From an uncultured Ruminiclostridium sp. (GTDB lineage: Bacteria; Bacillota; Clostridia; Oscillospirales; Acutalibacteraceae), in contig CABUCM010000030.1 in NCBI GenBank assembly GCA_902490005.1, positions 1 to 33,136 of the forward strand: a DNA stretch of 33,136 bases, given 5' to 3'. The notes below the pieces were generated by a model. It was not told the DNA's origin, made no database searches, and saw only the letters and a program-made list of their open reading frames with translations. Shown here piece by piece: positions 1 through 8,721 of the stretch. The position numbers and the translations under genes are program-made. The stretch's first letter is position 1. Each line of letters opens with the position of its first letter.

Positions 1-2
1 TG

Positions 3-118
3 GAATTCACGGCCCTTAGGCTTTTCTGAGCCACGGCTTTATACTAATTTCAGCGGCGTTATTTTTTAATTCCGCGCCGCAGGCCGTGACGTGAAATATA
101 CTCTTTTAAAAAATTCCA
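3..118. repeat. Nested inverted repeats at the left edge
   Basis: Several inverted pairs nest inside one another. CACGGCC (8-14) pairs with GGCCGTG (82-88), GCGGCG (53-58) with CGCCGC (75-80), TTCAC (6-10) with GTGAA (91-95), and an outer TGGAATT (1-7) with AATTCCA (112-118). There is no gene here. The structure could be the terminator region of a gene left of the window or a small palindromic element. The window cuts it off, so its true extent is unknown. Confidence 0.45.
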
Positions 119-158
119 TATCACCCCCAAAAGCCCAGCTCCCGTCAATTTCATTAAA

Positions 159-191
159 ATTATTTTACATAAATTAAAATAATAGTATAAT
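159..191 (+). promoter_or_regulatory. Promoter of the first two-component system
   Basis: A TTTACA -35 box (164-169), a 16-base spacer and a perfect TATAAT -10 box (186-191) lie 28 bases before the sensor kinase start. A perfect 9-bp inverted repeat, ATTATTTTA (159-167) and TAAAATAAT (175-183), covers the -35 box and may be an operator. The area is very AT-rich, so the repeat could be chance. An AGGAGG-type ribosome site follows at about 204-211. Confidence 0.6.
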
Positions 192-219
192 AAGATATAT
201 TTCAAGGAGGTGCCTGACC

Positions 220-1995
220 ATGTTGAAGCGAAAAGGAAGGAAAAAACAGCCCCATTCTACGATAAAAAGAACGCTAATCCTGTTTATGGTTATTTTGATC
301 GCGTCCATCAATTTGGTGGTAGGCGTATCGAACTATTGGAACATGAAGGATTTTATCGATGATTATGTGAATGTATATATGACCCAAATTGTAATCAGCG
401 CCTCGGACCAGTTCGATTCCATTATGAAGGAGACCTACAATTTTATCATTCGGGTCGCGAATTCCTCTCAGATTTCTCAATTTATTCAAAGCCATACCAC
501 ACATTTAGACAATTTGACCGCGCAGGAAAAGTTCACGGAGCGGGCACAGCTGGAAACCCACATACAGGAGCTGTACCCTAATTGGGAATACATCCAGTTT
601 TTAGGGCTTTATTACGGGGATAAGAATTATTATTACGGAACGGTGGCCTCTCCGGAAATTTACGGGGATATTCAGGAAAAGATTGAACCAAAGTTAAAGG
701 AGCTGGATCGCAAGGACGACAAGGAAGTGGTAACCGTCCAAATCCTAAACAAAGATCTCGTGGCAATCATACAGCCCATCTTCGACTTTGATTCCGGCGA
801 GCAGTTATGCCAACTGGTCATCGCGCTGAACATCAGGAACTTCCGCCTGTCGATTATCGACGACAAATTGGCTCAAAACGGCAGGCTCCAAATTGTTGAC
901 GCCTACGGCTGTTCTATCTATCCCTCCCAAATAGACGAGCCTGAGGATTGGCAGCAGGCAAAAAAAATATTGCTGGACCAATCTAATTCCCACCGGCTCC
1001 CGACAAACTCCGTGGCCCTGTACACGGACACCATGTATGTAAAAACGGTGAAATCCAATTATTTTGATTGGTACATCGTAGGTTATGTCCCCATGAGCGA
1101 TATGATGCAGGGATTAAATATGCGGTTGATTTTTACCATTGTGCTGACTATTGTGGGCATCGCCCTGGCGGCCTTATTCTGCGTTCTATTGGGCCGAAAA
1201 ATCACCAATCCCTTTGAACGCATTATCAAGGGCATGGCGGAGATTGAAAAGGAAAATTATACCGTGCAAATCAACGATTCCTCGTTTTATGAAACCCAGT
1301 ATATCTGCACCCAGTTTAACCATATGAGCAGCCATTTGCATCAGCTGATCCACGATGTTTATCTCTCACAGCTGCGTGAAAAAGAAGCGCAGTTCGCGGC
1401 GCTGCAGGCACAGATCAACCCCCATTTCTTATATAACGCCCTGGATAATATGAATATGATGCTGATTGTACGCGGCCAGGAGGATATCAGCGATTTCGTG
1501 ATGCAGTTAAGCGAATTGATGCGATACAATATCGATACTACGCGGAACCGGGTAACCCTTTGGGAGGATCTGGAACAGGTCAGGAAATATCTGTTTATCC
1601 AGAAAATCCGTTTTGGCGCGCGGTTGTCCTATTCGATTGCCTGCCAGGAAGAAATCAAGAATATTCAGATTGTCAAGCTGCTGATCCAGCCATTGGCGGA
1701 AAACGCTATTATCCATGGAATTGAACCGCTAACACAGGGCGGTGAAATCAAAATAAGGGCTTGGCTCCAAAACGGAAAGGTTATCGTAGAAATTTTCGAC
1801 AACGGGGTTGGAATTGAGGAAAAAGATTTGCCGAGGATTTTCGGTCAGGAGGGCTGGCAGCCGCAGGGGCATATCGGTATTAAAAATGTCCATGCCCGCA
1901 TTCAGCAATTTTACGGGGAAGAATATGGGCTTCACATTATTTTACAGGATCAAGGGACCTGTATTCAGATTGAACTTCCATATAACGCAAAATGA
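220..1995 (+). CDS. YesM-type sensor histidine kinase
   Basis: This is a membrane sensor of the LytS/YesM class, which usually reports on external sugars and phosphorylates a YesN-type AraC regulator. An N-terminal membrane segment (about residues 16-37) is followed by a long extracellular sensing region, a second segment (about 303-325) and a HAMP linker. The His_kinase domain follows, with the phospho-acceptor His402 in NPHFLYN. The C-terminal ATPase domain shows the N-box (LAENAIIHG) and the DNGVGI G-box (Asp527). The length of 591 residues is typical. The start has a strong AAGGAGG site at the right distance. The stop is 14 bases before the regulator gene, so the two are co-transcribed. 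The ligand is unknown; by position it should be the substrate of the importer that follows. Confidence 0.95.
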   Translation: MLKRKGRKKQPHSTIKRTLILFMVILIASINLVVGVSNYWNMKDFIDDYVNVYMTQIVISASDQFDSIMKETYNFIIRVANSSQISQFIQSHTTHLDNLTAQEKFTERAQLETHIQELYPNWEYIQFLGLYYGDKNYYYGTVASPEIYGDIQEKIEPKLKELDRKDDKEVVTVQILNKDLVAIIQPIFDFDSGEQLCQLVIALNIRNFRLSIIDDKLAQNGRLQIVDAYGCSIYPSQIDEPEDWQQAKKILLDQSNSHRLPTNSVALYTDTMYVKTVKSNYFDWYIVGYVPMSDMMQGLNMRLIFTIVLTIVGIALAALFCVLLGRKITNPFERIIKGMAEIEKENYTVQINDSSFYETQYICTQFNHMSSHLHQLIHDVYLSQLREKEAQFAALQAQINPHFLYNALDNMNMMLIVRGQEDISDFVMQLSELMRYNIDTTRNRVTLWEDLEQVRKYLFIQKIRFGARLSYSIACQEEIKNIQIVKLLIQPLAENAIIHGIEPLTQGGEIKIRAWLQNGKVIVEIFDNGVGIEEKDLPRIFGQEGWQPQGHIGIKNVHARIQQFYGEEYGLHIILQDQGTCIQIELPYNAK

Positions 1996-2009
1996 TAGGA
2001 GAATGATAG

Positions 2010-3068
2010 ATGTATCAGGTAATTGTTGTGGAAGATGAAGTGAACGTACGGCGCGGGATCTGCTATATCATAAACAACATGATAGCGCAATGGGAGGTGG
2101 CGGCCGCCGTCGGCGACGGGCAGGCGGCGCTGAAGGCTTTGGAGCGGAATCCTGTTCAAATGGTGTTGACTGACATCAAAACTCCTGGGATGGACGGCCT
2201 GGAACTAGTGGAAGCCATCCATAACCGGTATCCGGGAATTTTAACGGCGATTCTCAGCGGATACGCGAACTTTAATTTTGCGCAAAAGGCGTTAAAAAAT
2301 TCCGTCATTGACTACATTCTCAAACCAACCGGCCCCAAGCAGCTGCAAGCCGTTTTTCAAAAAGCGGAAACCATCTTGCATAAACGCCGGGACAGCCTTT
2401 ATATGTTATCTGAAAACAAGCGAAAAGACTTTTTGGAAAAGGAAAACCGGATTTTATCCTATATTACCGGACACAACCCTGATCTGATCCGTCACGAGCT
2501 GCGGCCCTTATTGGAATGCGTATTCGATCCGGAAACCTTAAGCCGCCTGCAGAACCAGCTTACCCTTCTTTTATGCCATCTTTGCAGGGATTTGGACAGC
2601 AATCATATGGCCTTAGCCGATGAAAACAAGCTGTGGGATCAATTAAGCAGCCTGCCCGGCGTTTTAAACCAGCAGGATTTGCAGGACTGGTTCGGCCGCT
2701 TTTGCGACGGTTTAACCGTGTGCGTCGATCACCAGCACCATGGAAAAAACCTCACAGTGAAAAAAGTAGCGGATTATTTAAAAGAAAATTACGCGGAGCC
2801 TATTTCATTGAAAATGATGGCGGAAAAGTTCTATTTAAACCCAACTTATCTCAGCGAATTATTTAAGCGGGATATGGGGATCAATTTTAATGAATATTTA
2901 ACGCAAATCAGGCTGAAAGAAGCCCTGCAGCTGCTGAAGGCGGACAGAAATTATAAAATTTATGAAATCGCGCATTTGATCGGTTATCCCAATGAGCGGT
3001 ATTTTACCGCCGTGTTTAAACGGGAATACGGGAAGTCTCCCGCAGAATACCGCAATCAGGATCATTGA
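2010..3068 (+). CDS. YesN-type response regulator with AraC DNA-binding domain
   Basis: This is the cytoplasmic partner of the preceding kinase. The receiver domain (about residues 1-120) has the acidic pair in VVEDE, the phospho-acceptor Asp55 in TDIKTPGMDG, and the conserved Lys in YILKP. A linker of about 130 residues leads to a C-terminal AraC/XylS double helix-turn-helix (about 250-350), with the recognisable IYEIAHLIGYPNERYFTAVFKREYGKSPAEYR signature region. Such regulators usually activate an adjacent sugar transporter operon. The likely target is the promoter at 3109-3137 in front of the binding-protein gene. The start has a TAGGAG site. At 352 residues it is shorter than the second regulator of this class in the window (501 residues), which has a longer linker. 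Confidence 0.94.
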   Translation: MYQVIVVEDEVNVRRGICYIINNMIAQWEVAAAVGDGQAALKALERNPVQMVLTDIKTPGMDGLELVEAIHNRYPGILTAILSGYANFNFAQKALKNSVIDYILKPTGPKQLQAVFQKAETILHKRRDSLYMLSENKRKDFLEKENRILSYITGHNPDLIRHELRPLLECVFDPETLSRLQNQLTLLLCHLCRDLDSNHMALADENKLWDQLSSLPGVLNQQDLQDWFGRFCDGLTVCVDHQHHGKNLTVKKVADYLKENYAEPISLKMMAEKFYLNPTYLSELFKRDMGINFNEYLTQIRLKEALQLLKADRNYKIYEIAHLIGYPNERYFTAVFKREYGKSPAEYRNQDH

Positions 3069-3108
3069 ACCATCCGAAAAAATATGATTATTTCTTAAAT
3101 TTGCATCG

Positions 3109-3151
3109 TTGTTCCATATATTTTTGTTAATTATAATAAGATTAACAAAAA
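3109..3151 (+). promoter_or_regulatory. Promoter with an inverted-repeat operator for the importer operon
   Basis: A TTGTTC -35 box (3109-3114), an ideal 17-base spacer and a perfect TATAAT -10 box (3132-3137) precede the binding-protein gene. A perfect 11-bp inverted repeat, TTTTTGTTAAT (3121-3131) and ATTAACAAAAA (3141-3151), brackets the -10 box with a 9-base centre. The geometry fits a repressor operator blocking the polymerase, but the repeat could also fold in the 5' end of the mRNA. The gene's AGGAGG site starts directly after the repeat. Confidence 0.65.
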
Positions 3152-3166
3152 GGAGGCGCAATATTT

Positions 3167-4552
3167 ATGAAAAAGGGACTCAAGCGGATACTGACAGCCC
3201 TGCTTGCGGGAAGCATGCTGATTACCGCGGCAACAGCCTGCAGCAGTAGCAACAGCGACAGTTCAACAGGCGGCGGTGAATCGCAAACCGGTTCAACAGG
3301 CGAGAAGAAACATATCGTCTGGCTGACAGAATCGTATCAGGACAATGAAACGGAAGGAATTGAAAAATACATCCTGGAGCCGGCGAAGGAAGCCCTGCCC
3401 GACATTGAAGTGGAATGGCAGACATCCGCGGACCACAGGCAGGTGCTGAAGGTACAAATGGCGGCCGGCGAAGGCCCGGACATTTTCCTATTAGACGGGC
3501 CGGCGGTCGCCCAGGAATATTACGTAGCCGACCGTCTGTTGGATTTAACCCCCTACAGCGAAAAATACGGCTGGAAAGACAAGTTCTTCTCATGGGCCTT
3601 AAAATGCGGGACCTTTGACGACAAGCTGTACGCCGTCCCCGTGTCCTACGAAGGAATCGTCTGGTGGTACAACGAAACCCTGCTGGAGGAAAAGGGTTGG
3701 CAAATGCCCACAAACCGGGCTGATTTTGAGAAATTCTGTCAGACGGTTCAGGACGACGGCATGATCCCCATGGCTTATGGCGCGTCTAATATCAAAATCG
3801 CCAACGACTGGATTATGACCCAGTATATCGGCGCCGTATGCGGCAAAGAAGAAACCCAAAAGGTTTTAACCGGGGAGAAAAAGTGGACCGACGAACCCAT
3901 GCGCTCCGCTTTTGAAATGATCGTGAAAGACTGGCAGGCCGGCTGGATCGGAAACAAGCAGTCCCAGTCTATCTCTCAGGACGACGCCACCGCGCTGCTA
4001 TACCAAAGGCAGGCGGCTACCAAGCCGGAGGGCTCCTGGCTGTATGCCAATATTCAAACCGCCATGGACAGCGGCACCACAGACGATACCATCGCCATGA
4101 CGCTGTTTCCGTCCTTTATCGAGGGGGAAGACCCTGTTTTCCCCTTGGGAATCGGCGCGGCATATTGCGTAAACGGCAACACAAAATACCCCGATGAATG
4201 CCTTGAATTCTTGCAGTACATGATGATCGACAATATCGAAAACCACGCAAAACAGGTCGTGGAATATGGCTGGCAGCCGGCCCCTATCAACACGCTTAAC
4301 GATTATCTGCCTGAAGACAGCATGCCAGCCCTGCTGCAGGATCTGATGACCACTATGGATGGCGCGATCAAAGCGGAAAACATCAATTATGTCGCCTATA
4401 CTTTCTGGCCTTCTGAAACCAGAAATTATTTTAATGACAATATCGAAAAGGTCTATTTGGATATGATGTCACTGGATGATTTCCTGGTGGGGATGCAGGA
4501 AGTATTTGACAAGGCCAAGGATGCCGGAATGCTGCTTCCTATTCCAGAATAA
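3167..4552 (+). CDS. Sugar ABC transporter substrate-binding lipoprotein
   Basis: This is a family 1 extracellular solute-binding protein that captures the sugar outside the cell and delivers it to the two permeases downstream. The signal sequence has basic residues, a hydrophobic core and a lipobox ending at Cys25 (TAATAC), followed by a Ser/Gly/Thr-rich linker of about 20 residues. The mature part (about residues 46-461) has the family layout, including a VQMAAGEGPDIFLLDG segment near the first domain and a conserved EGSWLYANIQ region. An excellent AAGGAGG site supports the start. It has its own strong promoter and a hairpin after it, so it is probably made in excess over the permeases, as is usual for binding proteins. 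The substrate cannot be read from the sequence. Confidence 0.93.
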   Translation: MKKGLKRILTALLAGSMLITAATACSSSNSDSSTGGGESQTGSTGEKKHIVWLTESYQDNETEGIEKYILEPAKEALPDIEVEWQTSADHRQVLKVQMAAGEGPDIFLLDGPAVAQEYYVADRLLDLTPYSEKYGWKDKFFSWALKCGTFDDKLYAVPVSYEGIVWWYNETLLEEKGWQMPTNRADFEKFCQTVQDDGMIPMAYGASNIKIANDWIMTQYIGAVCGKEETQKVLTGEKKWTDEPMRSAFEMIVKDWQAGWIGNKQSQSISQDDATALLYQRQAATKPEGSWLYANIQTAMDSGTTDDTIAMTLFPSFIEGEDPVFPLGIGAAYCVNGNTKYPDECLEFLQYMMIDNIENHAKQVVEYGWQPAPINTLNDYLPEDSMPALLQDLMTTMDGAIKAENINYVAYTFWPSETRNYFNDNIEKVYLDMMSLDDFLVGMQEVFDKAKDAGMLLPIPE

Positions 4553-4561
4553 AAATGAATG

Positions 4562-4600
4562 AAATAGGCGGTTTGAGTCTTAATAAACCGCCTATTTTTT
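4562..4600 (+). terminator. Intra-operon terminator or attenuator hairpin
   Basis: A perfect 13-bp stem, AAATAGGCGGTTT (4562-4574) with AAACCGCCTATTT (4585-4597), has a 10-base loop and a run of T through 4600. It lies between the binding-protein stop and the first permease. Partial termination here would lower permease expression relative to the binding protein. Confidence 0.8.
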
Positions 4601-4620
4601 ACAGGCAGGAGAGAGTAAGA

Positions 4621-5520
4621 ATGAATATAACCAAAATCTTCGCGCCCAGCCGCCGTAAGCAGTTAATCGCGGTCCTATTTGTTTTGCCTGCGCTGATTAT
4701 TCACGCGTCTATTGTCACCATTCCGTCTTTAAGCACCGTATATATGTCCTTTTTTGAATGGAACGGCCTGGGAAACGCGGCTTTTATCGGGCTTGACAAT
4801 TTTATAGAGCTGTTTACAAAGGACAATGTGTTTTGGGTCGCTGTAACAAACAATCTGAAATGGGCCTTGATATTTATCACGGTGCCGATTATTATTGCCG
4901 TTCCGGTAGCGTCTGTGCTGCGCAAAGTGGGCCGGGGGCAAATGCTTTACCGCACCCTGTTTTTTCTTCCCTACGTGGTGGCCCCGGCTGTGGCCGGAAA
5001 AATATTTTCCGCCTATTACAATCCGATCAACGGGATCAGCCAGATTTTCCGCCAGCTGGGCTGGGAGTCTTTGGCAAACATCGATTTTCTGGGAAATCCT
5101 AAAATCGCCTTATACGCAGTGGCGGTGGTAGATAACTGGCACTGGTGGGGTTTTGTGATGGTGCTGATGCTTTCAGCGCTTCACCAGGTGGATCCCGCAT
5201 TATATGAAGCCGCGAAAGTGGAAGGCGCCAACAAGTGGCAGGAGTTCCGTTACATCACCATACCGGGAATTCGTCCCACGCTGTTCTTCATTGTCATGAT
5301 GACCATCATCTGGTCGTTTTTGCAGTTTGACTATATCTGGGTAATGACGATGGGCGGCCCTGCCCAATCCACAGAAATTCTGTCCACCTGGATGTATAAA
5401 AACGCTTTTGTAAACTACCGCGCCGGCTACGCCAACGCCATTTGCGTGATCCAAAGCTTTATCTGCGTATTCACTTATTTTGCGCTGCGCTTTATGCAGA
5501 AGAGGGGGTGGGACGTATGA
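4621..5520 (+). CDS. Sugar ABC transporter permease, MalF/UgpA type
   Basis: This is one of two membrane subunits of the first importer. It has 299 residues with about six hydrophobic segments and the cytoplasmic EAA loop (YEAAKVEGANKWQEFRYI), which docks the ATPase. A further in-frame ATG lies at 4555, but that start would put the strong hairpin at 4562-4600 inside the coding region. The ATG at 4621 has a GGAGAG site seven bases upstream and gives a normal-length protein, so I chose it. The end overlaps the next permease by four bases (ATGA), which indicates translational coupling. No ATP-binding subunit is encoded here. The transporter probably uses a shared MsmK-like ATPase encoded elsewhere, as is common for this family in Firmicutes. 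Confidence 0.94.
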   Translation: MNITKIFAPSRRKQLIAVLFVLPALIIHASIVTIPSLSTVYMSFFEWNGLGNAAFIGLDNFIELFTKDNVFWVAVTNNLKWALIFITVPIIIAVPVASVLRKVGRGQMLYRTLFFLPYVVAPAVAGKIFSAYYNPINGISQIFRQLGWESLANIDFLGNPKIALYAVAVVDNWHWWGFVMVLMLSALHQVDPALYEAAKVEGANKWQEFRYITIPGIRPTLFFIVMMTIIWSFLQFDYIWVMTMGGPAQSTEILSTWMYKNAFVNYRAGYANAICVIQSFICVFTYFALRFMQKRGWDV

Positions 5521-6362
5521 GAAAGAAAAAAAGCAAGTTATTCCGTACAGGCGTCAACCCATTTGTCCATGTGGTCCTCATCATCATTTTGTTATTCCAG
5601 GTTTATCCCCTTTCCACCATGATTATCAATTCCTTCCGCACAGACGCGTCGATAAAAAGAAGCCCCTTAGGCTTGCCCGACCTGATGGCGTTCGATAATT
5701 ATATCTCCACTTGGCAGCGGGGCGGCTACGCCAGGGCCTATATTAACAGCGTGCTAGTTGGCGCCGCGGTGATCTTCTTAGTCTTGTTGGCAACCGGGCT
5801 GGCGGCTTATTCCATGGTGAAGCTGGAGCTGCCTCACCGGAACTTTTTCAGCGGGTATTTCCTGCTGGTCATGGCGATTCCTACCTTTCTTTATATCGTC
5901 CCGGTTTATTACCTGTTCCACAACATGAACCTCACGGATAATTTGGCGGGCCTGATCCTGGTATATACCGCCAACCAGATTCCCTTTAACCTGATGCTGA
6001 TCCGGACCTTTATGATCGGGATGCCCAAAGAGCTGGAGGAGGCGTCCAGAGTAGACGGCGCCAGCGAATTTAAAACCTTTCTCAAAATAACGCTTCCCCT
6101 GGCAAAGCCAATTTTTATTACGGTGGCCTTGCTGGTATTTGTACAGACCTGGAATGAATTTTTGTGGGCCAACACTTTCCTTTCTTCAGAGGAGTGGAAA
6201 ACAGTGGCTACCCGCTTTGTAAAATTTGTCGGGGAGCACAACAGTGATTTGTCTAAGATCTTCACCGCGGGCTGTATCTCTTTGGGGCCGATCATTGTGC
6301 TGTACCTGTTCCTACAGCGGCATTTCATCGAGGGGATGACATCCGGAAGCGTGAAGGCATAA
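5517..6362 (+). CDS. Sugar ABC transporter permease, MalG/UgpE type
   Basis: This is the second membrane subunit of the first importer, 281 residues long. It has a basic N-terminus, about six hydrophobic segments and the EAA loop EEASRVDGASEFKTFLKITLP. It ends in the family-typical IEGMTSGSVKA. The start at 5517 overlaps the stop of the previous permease as ATGA and has a GAGGGGGTGG ribosome site. An earlier in-frame start at 5442 would lie deep inside the upstream permease and is unlikely. The gene is followed after 22 bases by the ADP-ribosylglycohydrolase-like gene, so import and metabolism form one transcription unit. Confidence 0.94.
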   Translation: MRKKKSKLFRTGVNPFVHVVLIIILLFQVYPLSTMIINSFRTDASIKRSPLGLPDLMAFDNYISTWQRGGYARAYINSVLVGAAVIFLVLLATGLAAYSMVKLELPHRNFFSGYFLLVMAIPTFLYIVPVYYLFHNMNLTDNLAGLILVYTANQIPFNLMLIRTFMIGMPKELEEASRVDGASEFKTFLKITLPLAKPIFITVALLVFVQTWNEFLWANTFLSSEEWKTVATRFVKFVGEHNSDLSKIFTAGCISLGPIIVLYLFLQRHFIEGMTSGSVKA

Positions 6363-6384
6363 CAGTAAAAGGAGGACAGAGCCC

Positions 6385-7692
6385 ATGAAATTAAATCAAT
6401 ATCCCGACATCAGCCAAATTCAGCGTTATGTGGAAATGATCGGCATCACCCGGTCGATTCAATATGAGTACCAGGCAGCAGGGATTCAGCCGGTTTTAGA
6501 CCAAGTGGAAAATCAACTGAAAGATGGGTTGGAGCGGCTGAAAAAACTGTCTCCGGACCCTGCCCTAAAAGAAAAAGAGCCTGACAGCCTAGCAGAAATC
6601 CGCAAGCTTCGGCCAAGCGGCCCCAGGCAGCTCGCCTATCAGTTCCACCGGGAAACGTACCGGGAAAAATTAGCGGGAGCCTTGTACGCAAGGGTTGCGG
6701 GCTGCCTTTTGGGAAGCATTGTGGAAAACTGGCCCGTGGAAGAAATGAGGGCCTGGGCCATTGAAACCGGGGATGCCTTTCCCCCTGTGAATTATTGGTC
6801 CGCGGCTAAATCGCCGCTGGAAACCAGATACCTGGTGAGCAAATGTATAGAATACACCAAAAGCGGCATGCACGGCGCCCCCGCGGACGACGATATTATT
6901 TATATTTTGGCCAGCCTGATGATTCTGGAAAAACACGGTACGAATTTCACCACCGCGCAGGTGGGCGATTTCTGGGATGAGTACCTGCCTTGGATTTACC
7001 TGGATATGGAGTATCCCCTGGACAAATACAAAAAAGAGGGCAGACCCGCCCTTCAGGCGGCGGACGACAACCCCTATGGGCAATTGATCTGCCCCTATAT
7101 CCGCATTGACGGTTATGCCTGGATTTGCCCCGGCAACCCGGAGAAGGCGGCGGAGCTCGCTTACCGCGACGCGGTGATGAGCCATAGAAGAAACGGCGTT
7201 TATGGCGCCATGCTGTTCGCGGCGGCGGAGGCGGCGGCTTTCGCGGTGGAGGACCCGGTAAAAGCCATTGAGCTCGGCTTAACAGAAATCCCGGCGGATT
7301 GCACCTTAGCTTATTTCGTCCGGGAGGCCTTGGCGGCAAGGGAACAGATCGAAAGCTATGAGGACGCGAGAAAATGGGTAGACGACCGCTTTGAGGGGAT
7401 GGACCGGGTACATACCATTAATAATGCCTGCTTGACTGTATTTGGGGTTTTGCTGGGAAAAACGGATATCACGCGGGCGATCTCTCAGACAGTGGCAATG
7501 GGCCTGGACAACGACTGCAACGCAGCCACCGCCGGAAGCATCTGCGGCGCCGTCGCTGGCATCCAGCAGGTTCCAAAGCATTGGGTACAGCCGATGCAGA
7601 ACCGGATTCACAGCTATATCAGGGGCCATGAATACTTCCTGATAGACGACGTAATTAACCGTTACGTGAAAATAGCGGAACAAAACCAGTGA
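6385..7692 (+). CDS. ADP-ribosylglycohydrolase-like protein (COG1397 type)
   Basis: This is a member of the DraG/ADP-ribosylglycohydrolase fold, metal-dependent enzymes that open N- or O-glycosidic bonds to ribose-like groups. The likely metal ligands are visible in PADDDIIY and in GLDNDCNAATAGSICGAVAG. The first canonical GDALG motif is replaced by GCLLGSIVENWPVE, which I associate with a subgroup found beside sugar-use genes rather than with protein de-ADP-ribosylation. The central CPGNPEKAAELAYRDAVMSHRRNGVYGAMLFAAA block is also typical of that subgroup. At 435 residues it is longer than minimal DraG (about 300); the first 90 residues form a helical extension. The start has an AAAGGAGG site. 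It sits between the permeases and dhaK and probably acts on the imported compound in the cytoplasm. The substrate is unknown. Confidence 0.85.
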   Translation: MKLNQYPDISQIQRYVEMIGITRSIQYEYQAAGIQPVLDQVENQLKDGLERLKKLSPDPALKEKEPDSLAEIRKLRPSGPRQLAYQFHRETYREKLAGALYARVAGCLLGSIVENWPVEEMRAWAIETGDAFPPVNYWSAAKSPLETRYLVSKCIEYTKSGMHGAPADDDIIYILASLMILEKHGTNFTTAQVGDFWDEYLPWIYLDMEYPLDKYKKEGRPALQAADDNPYGQLICPYIRIDGYAWICPGNPEKAAELAYRDAVMSHRRNGVYGAMLFAAAEAAAFAVEDPVKAIELGLTEIPADCTLAYFVREALAAREQIESYEDARKWVDDRFEGMDRVHTINNACLTVFGVLLGKTDITRAISQTVAMGLDNDCNAATAGSICGAVAGIQQVPKHWVQPMQNRIHSYIRGHEYFLIDDVINRYVKIAEQNQ

Positions 7693-7706
7693 AAGGGGAA
7701 ACATTC

Positions 7707-8705
7707 ATGCAGAGAATTTTGAATCAACCTGCCGATTATGTGGACGAAATGCTGGAGGGGATTTATGACGCTTACCCGGAGCAGGTATGCTGTTTGGGCG
7801 GGGACCTGCGGTGCCTAGTGAAAAAGAAAATCACACCGGGAAAGGTTGGAATTATCACCGGGGGAGGCTCCGGGCATTTACCCCTCTTTCTAGGATATGT
7901 GGGCGATGGGCTGCTGGACGGCTGCGGGGTTGGCGGCGTATTCCAGTCGCCAAGTTCCATGCAGCTTTATGAACTGACAAAGGCAGTAAACCAAGGCGCC
8001 GGCGTCCTCTACATTTATGGCAACTACGGCGGGGATATCATGAACTTCGATATGGCAAAGGAAATGGCGGAAATGGAGGATATCGCCGTAGAACAGTTTA
8101 TCGCTGGGGATGACGTTGCCTCCGCTCCCAACTCGGAAATGGAAAAACGGCGGGGTGTCGCCGGGATTTTCTATGTTTATAAAATAGCGGGCGCCGCGGC
8201 GGCAGGCATGCTTTCCTTAAAGGAAGTGCGGCGGCTGGCCTGCAAGGCGGCGGAAAATACCAGAACCATGGGGGTGGCATTATCCGCCTGCATTGTCCCG
8301 GAAATTGGCAAACCAAGCTTTGAAATTTCAGACGGTGAAATGGAAATCGGAATGGGCATTCACGGAGAATCGGGCATTCGGAAAGGGGCGCTGAAAACCG
8401 CCGATGAAATCGTGGAGGAGCTGCTGAGTAATATTCTTCCGGATCTTCCCTATGAATCCGGGTGTGAAGTGTCCGTATTGGTCAATGGGCTTGGCGGAAC
8501 GCCGAAAGAGGAATTATTCATTGTCTACCGGAAAACATCCCGGATCCTCAAGGAAAAGGGAATCAGAATTTATAACAACTACATCGGTGAATTTGCGACC
8601 TCCATGGAAATGGCCGGGGTATCCGTATCATTGCTGAAATTAGATCAGGAATTAAAGAAATATCTTTCCGCCCCCTGCGAAACCCCGTTTTTTGTACAGA
8701 GATAG
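7707..8705 (+). CDS. dhaK: Dihydroxyacetone kinase subunit DhaK (ketose-binding)
   Basis: DhaK holds a small ketone such as dihydroxyacetone as a covalent hemiaminal and positions it for phosphorylation. The conserved elements are all present: GGGSGHLP (residues about 51-58), the NYGGDIMNF loop with its Asp, GDDV, RRGVAG, and His219 in GIHGE, the residue that bonds to the substrate. The 332-residue length fits. A GTG at 7689 is in frame but overlaps the previous gene and lacks a ribosome site. The ATG at 7707 follows AAAGGGGA at good spacing. The gene is 14 bases after the previous one and 16 before dhaL. Its real substrate may be another small ketose, because DhaK relatives phosphorylate tetruloses and related sugars. 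Confidence 0.93.
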   Translation: MQRILNQPADYVDEMLEGIYDAYPEQVCCLGGDLRCLVKKKITPGKVGIITGGGSGHLPLFLGYVGDGLLDGCGVGGVFQSPSSMQLYELTKAVNQGAGVLYIYGNYGGDIMNFDMAKEMAEMEDIAVEQFIAGDDVASAPNSEMEKRRGVAGIFYVYKIAGAAAAGMLSLKEVRRLACKAAENTRTMGVALSACIVPEIGKPSFEISDGEMEIGMGIHGESGIRKGALKTADEIVEELLSNILPDLPYESGCEVSVLVNGLGGTPKEELFIVYRKTSRILKEKGIRIYNNYIGEFATSMEMAGVSVSLLKLDQELKKYLSAPCETPFFVQR

Positions 8706-8721
8706 TCAGGAGGGCGGCAGA

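Noticed and set aside
3222..3713. A 163-residue - strand frame opposite the first binding protein
   Set aside because: It has Pro/Arg/Cys-rich composition typical of an antisense frame, while the + strand protein is unmistakable.
6385..7692. The ADP-ribosylglycohydrolase-like protein as part of a toxin/antitoxin or defence system
   Set aside because: No toxin-like ADP-ribosyltransferase is nearby, and the operon position and subgroup motifs favour sugar metabolism.
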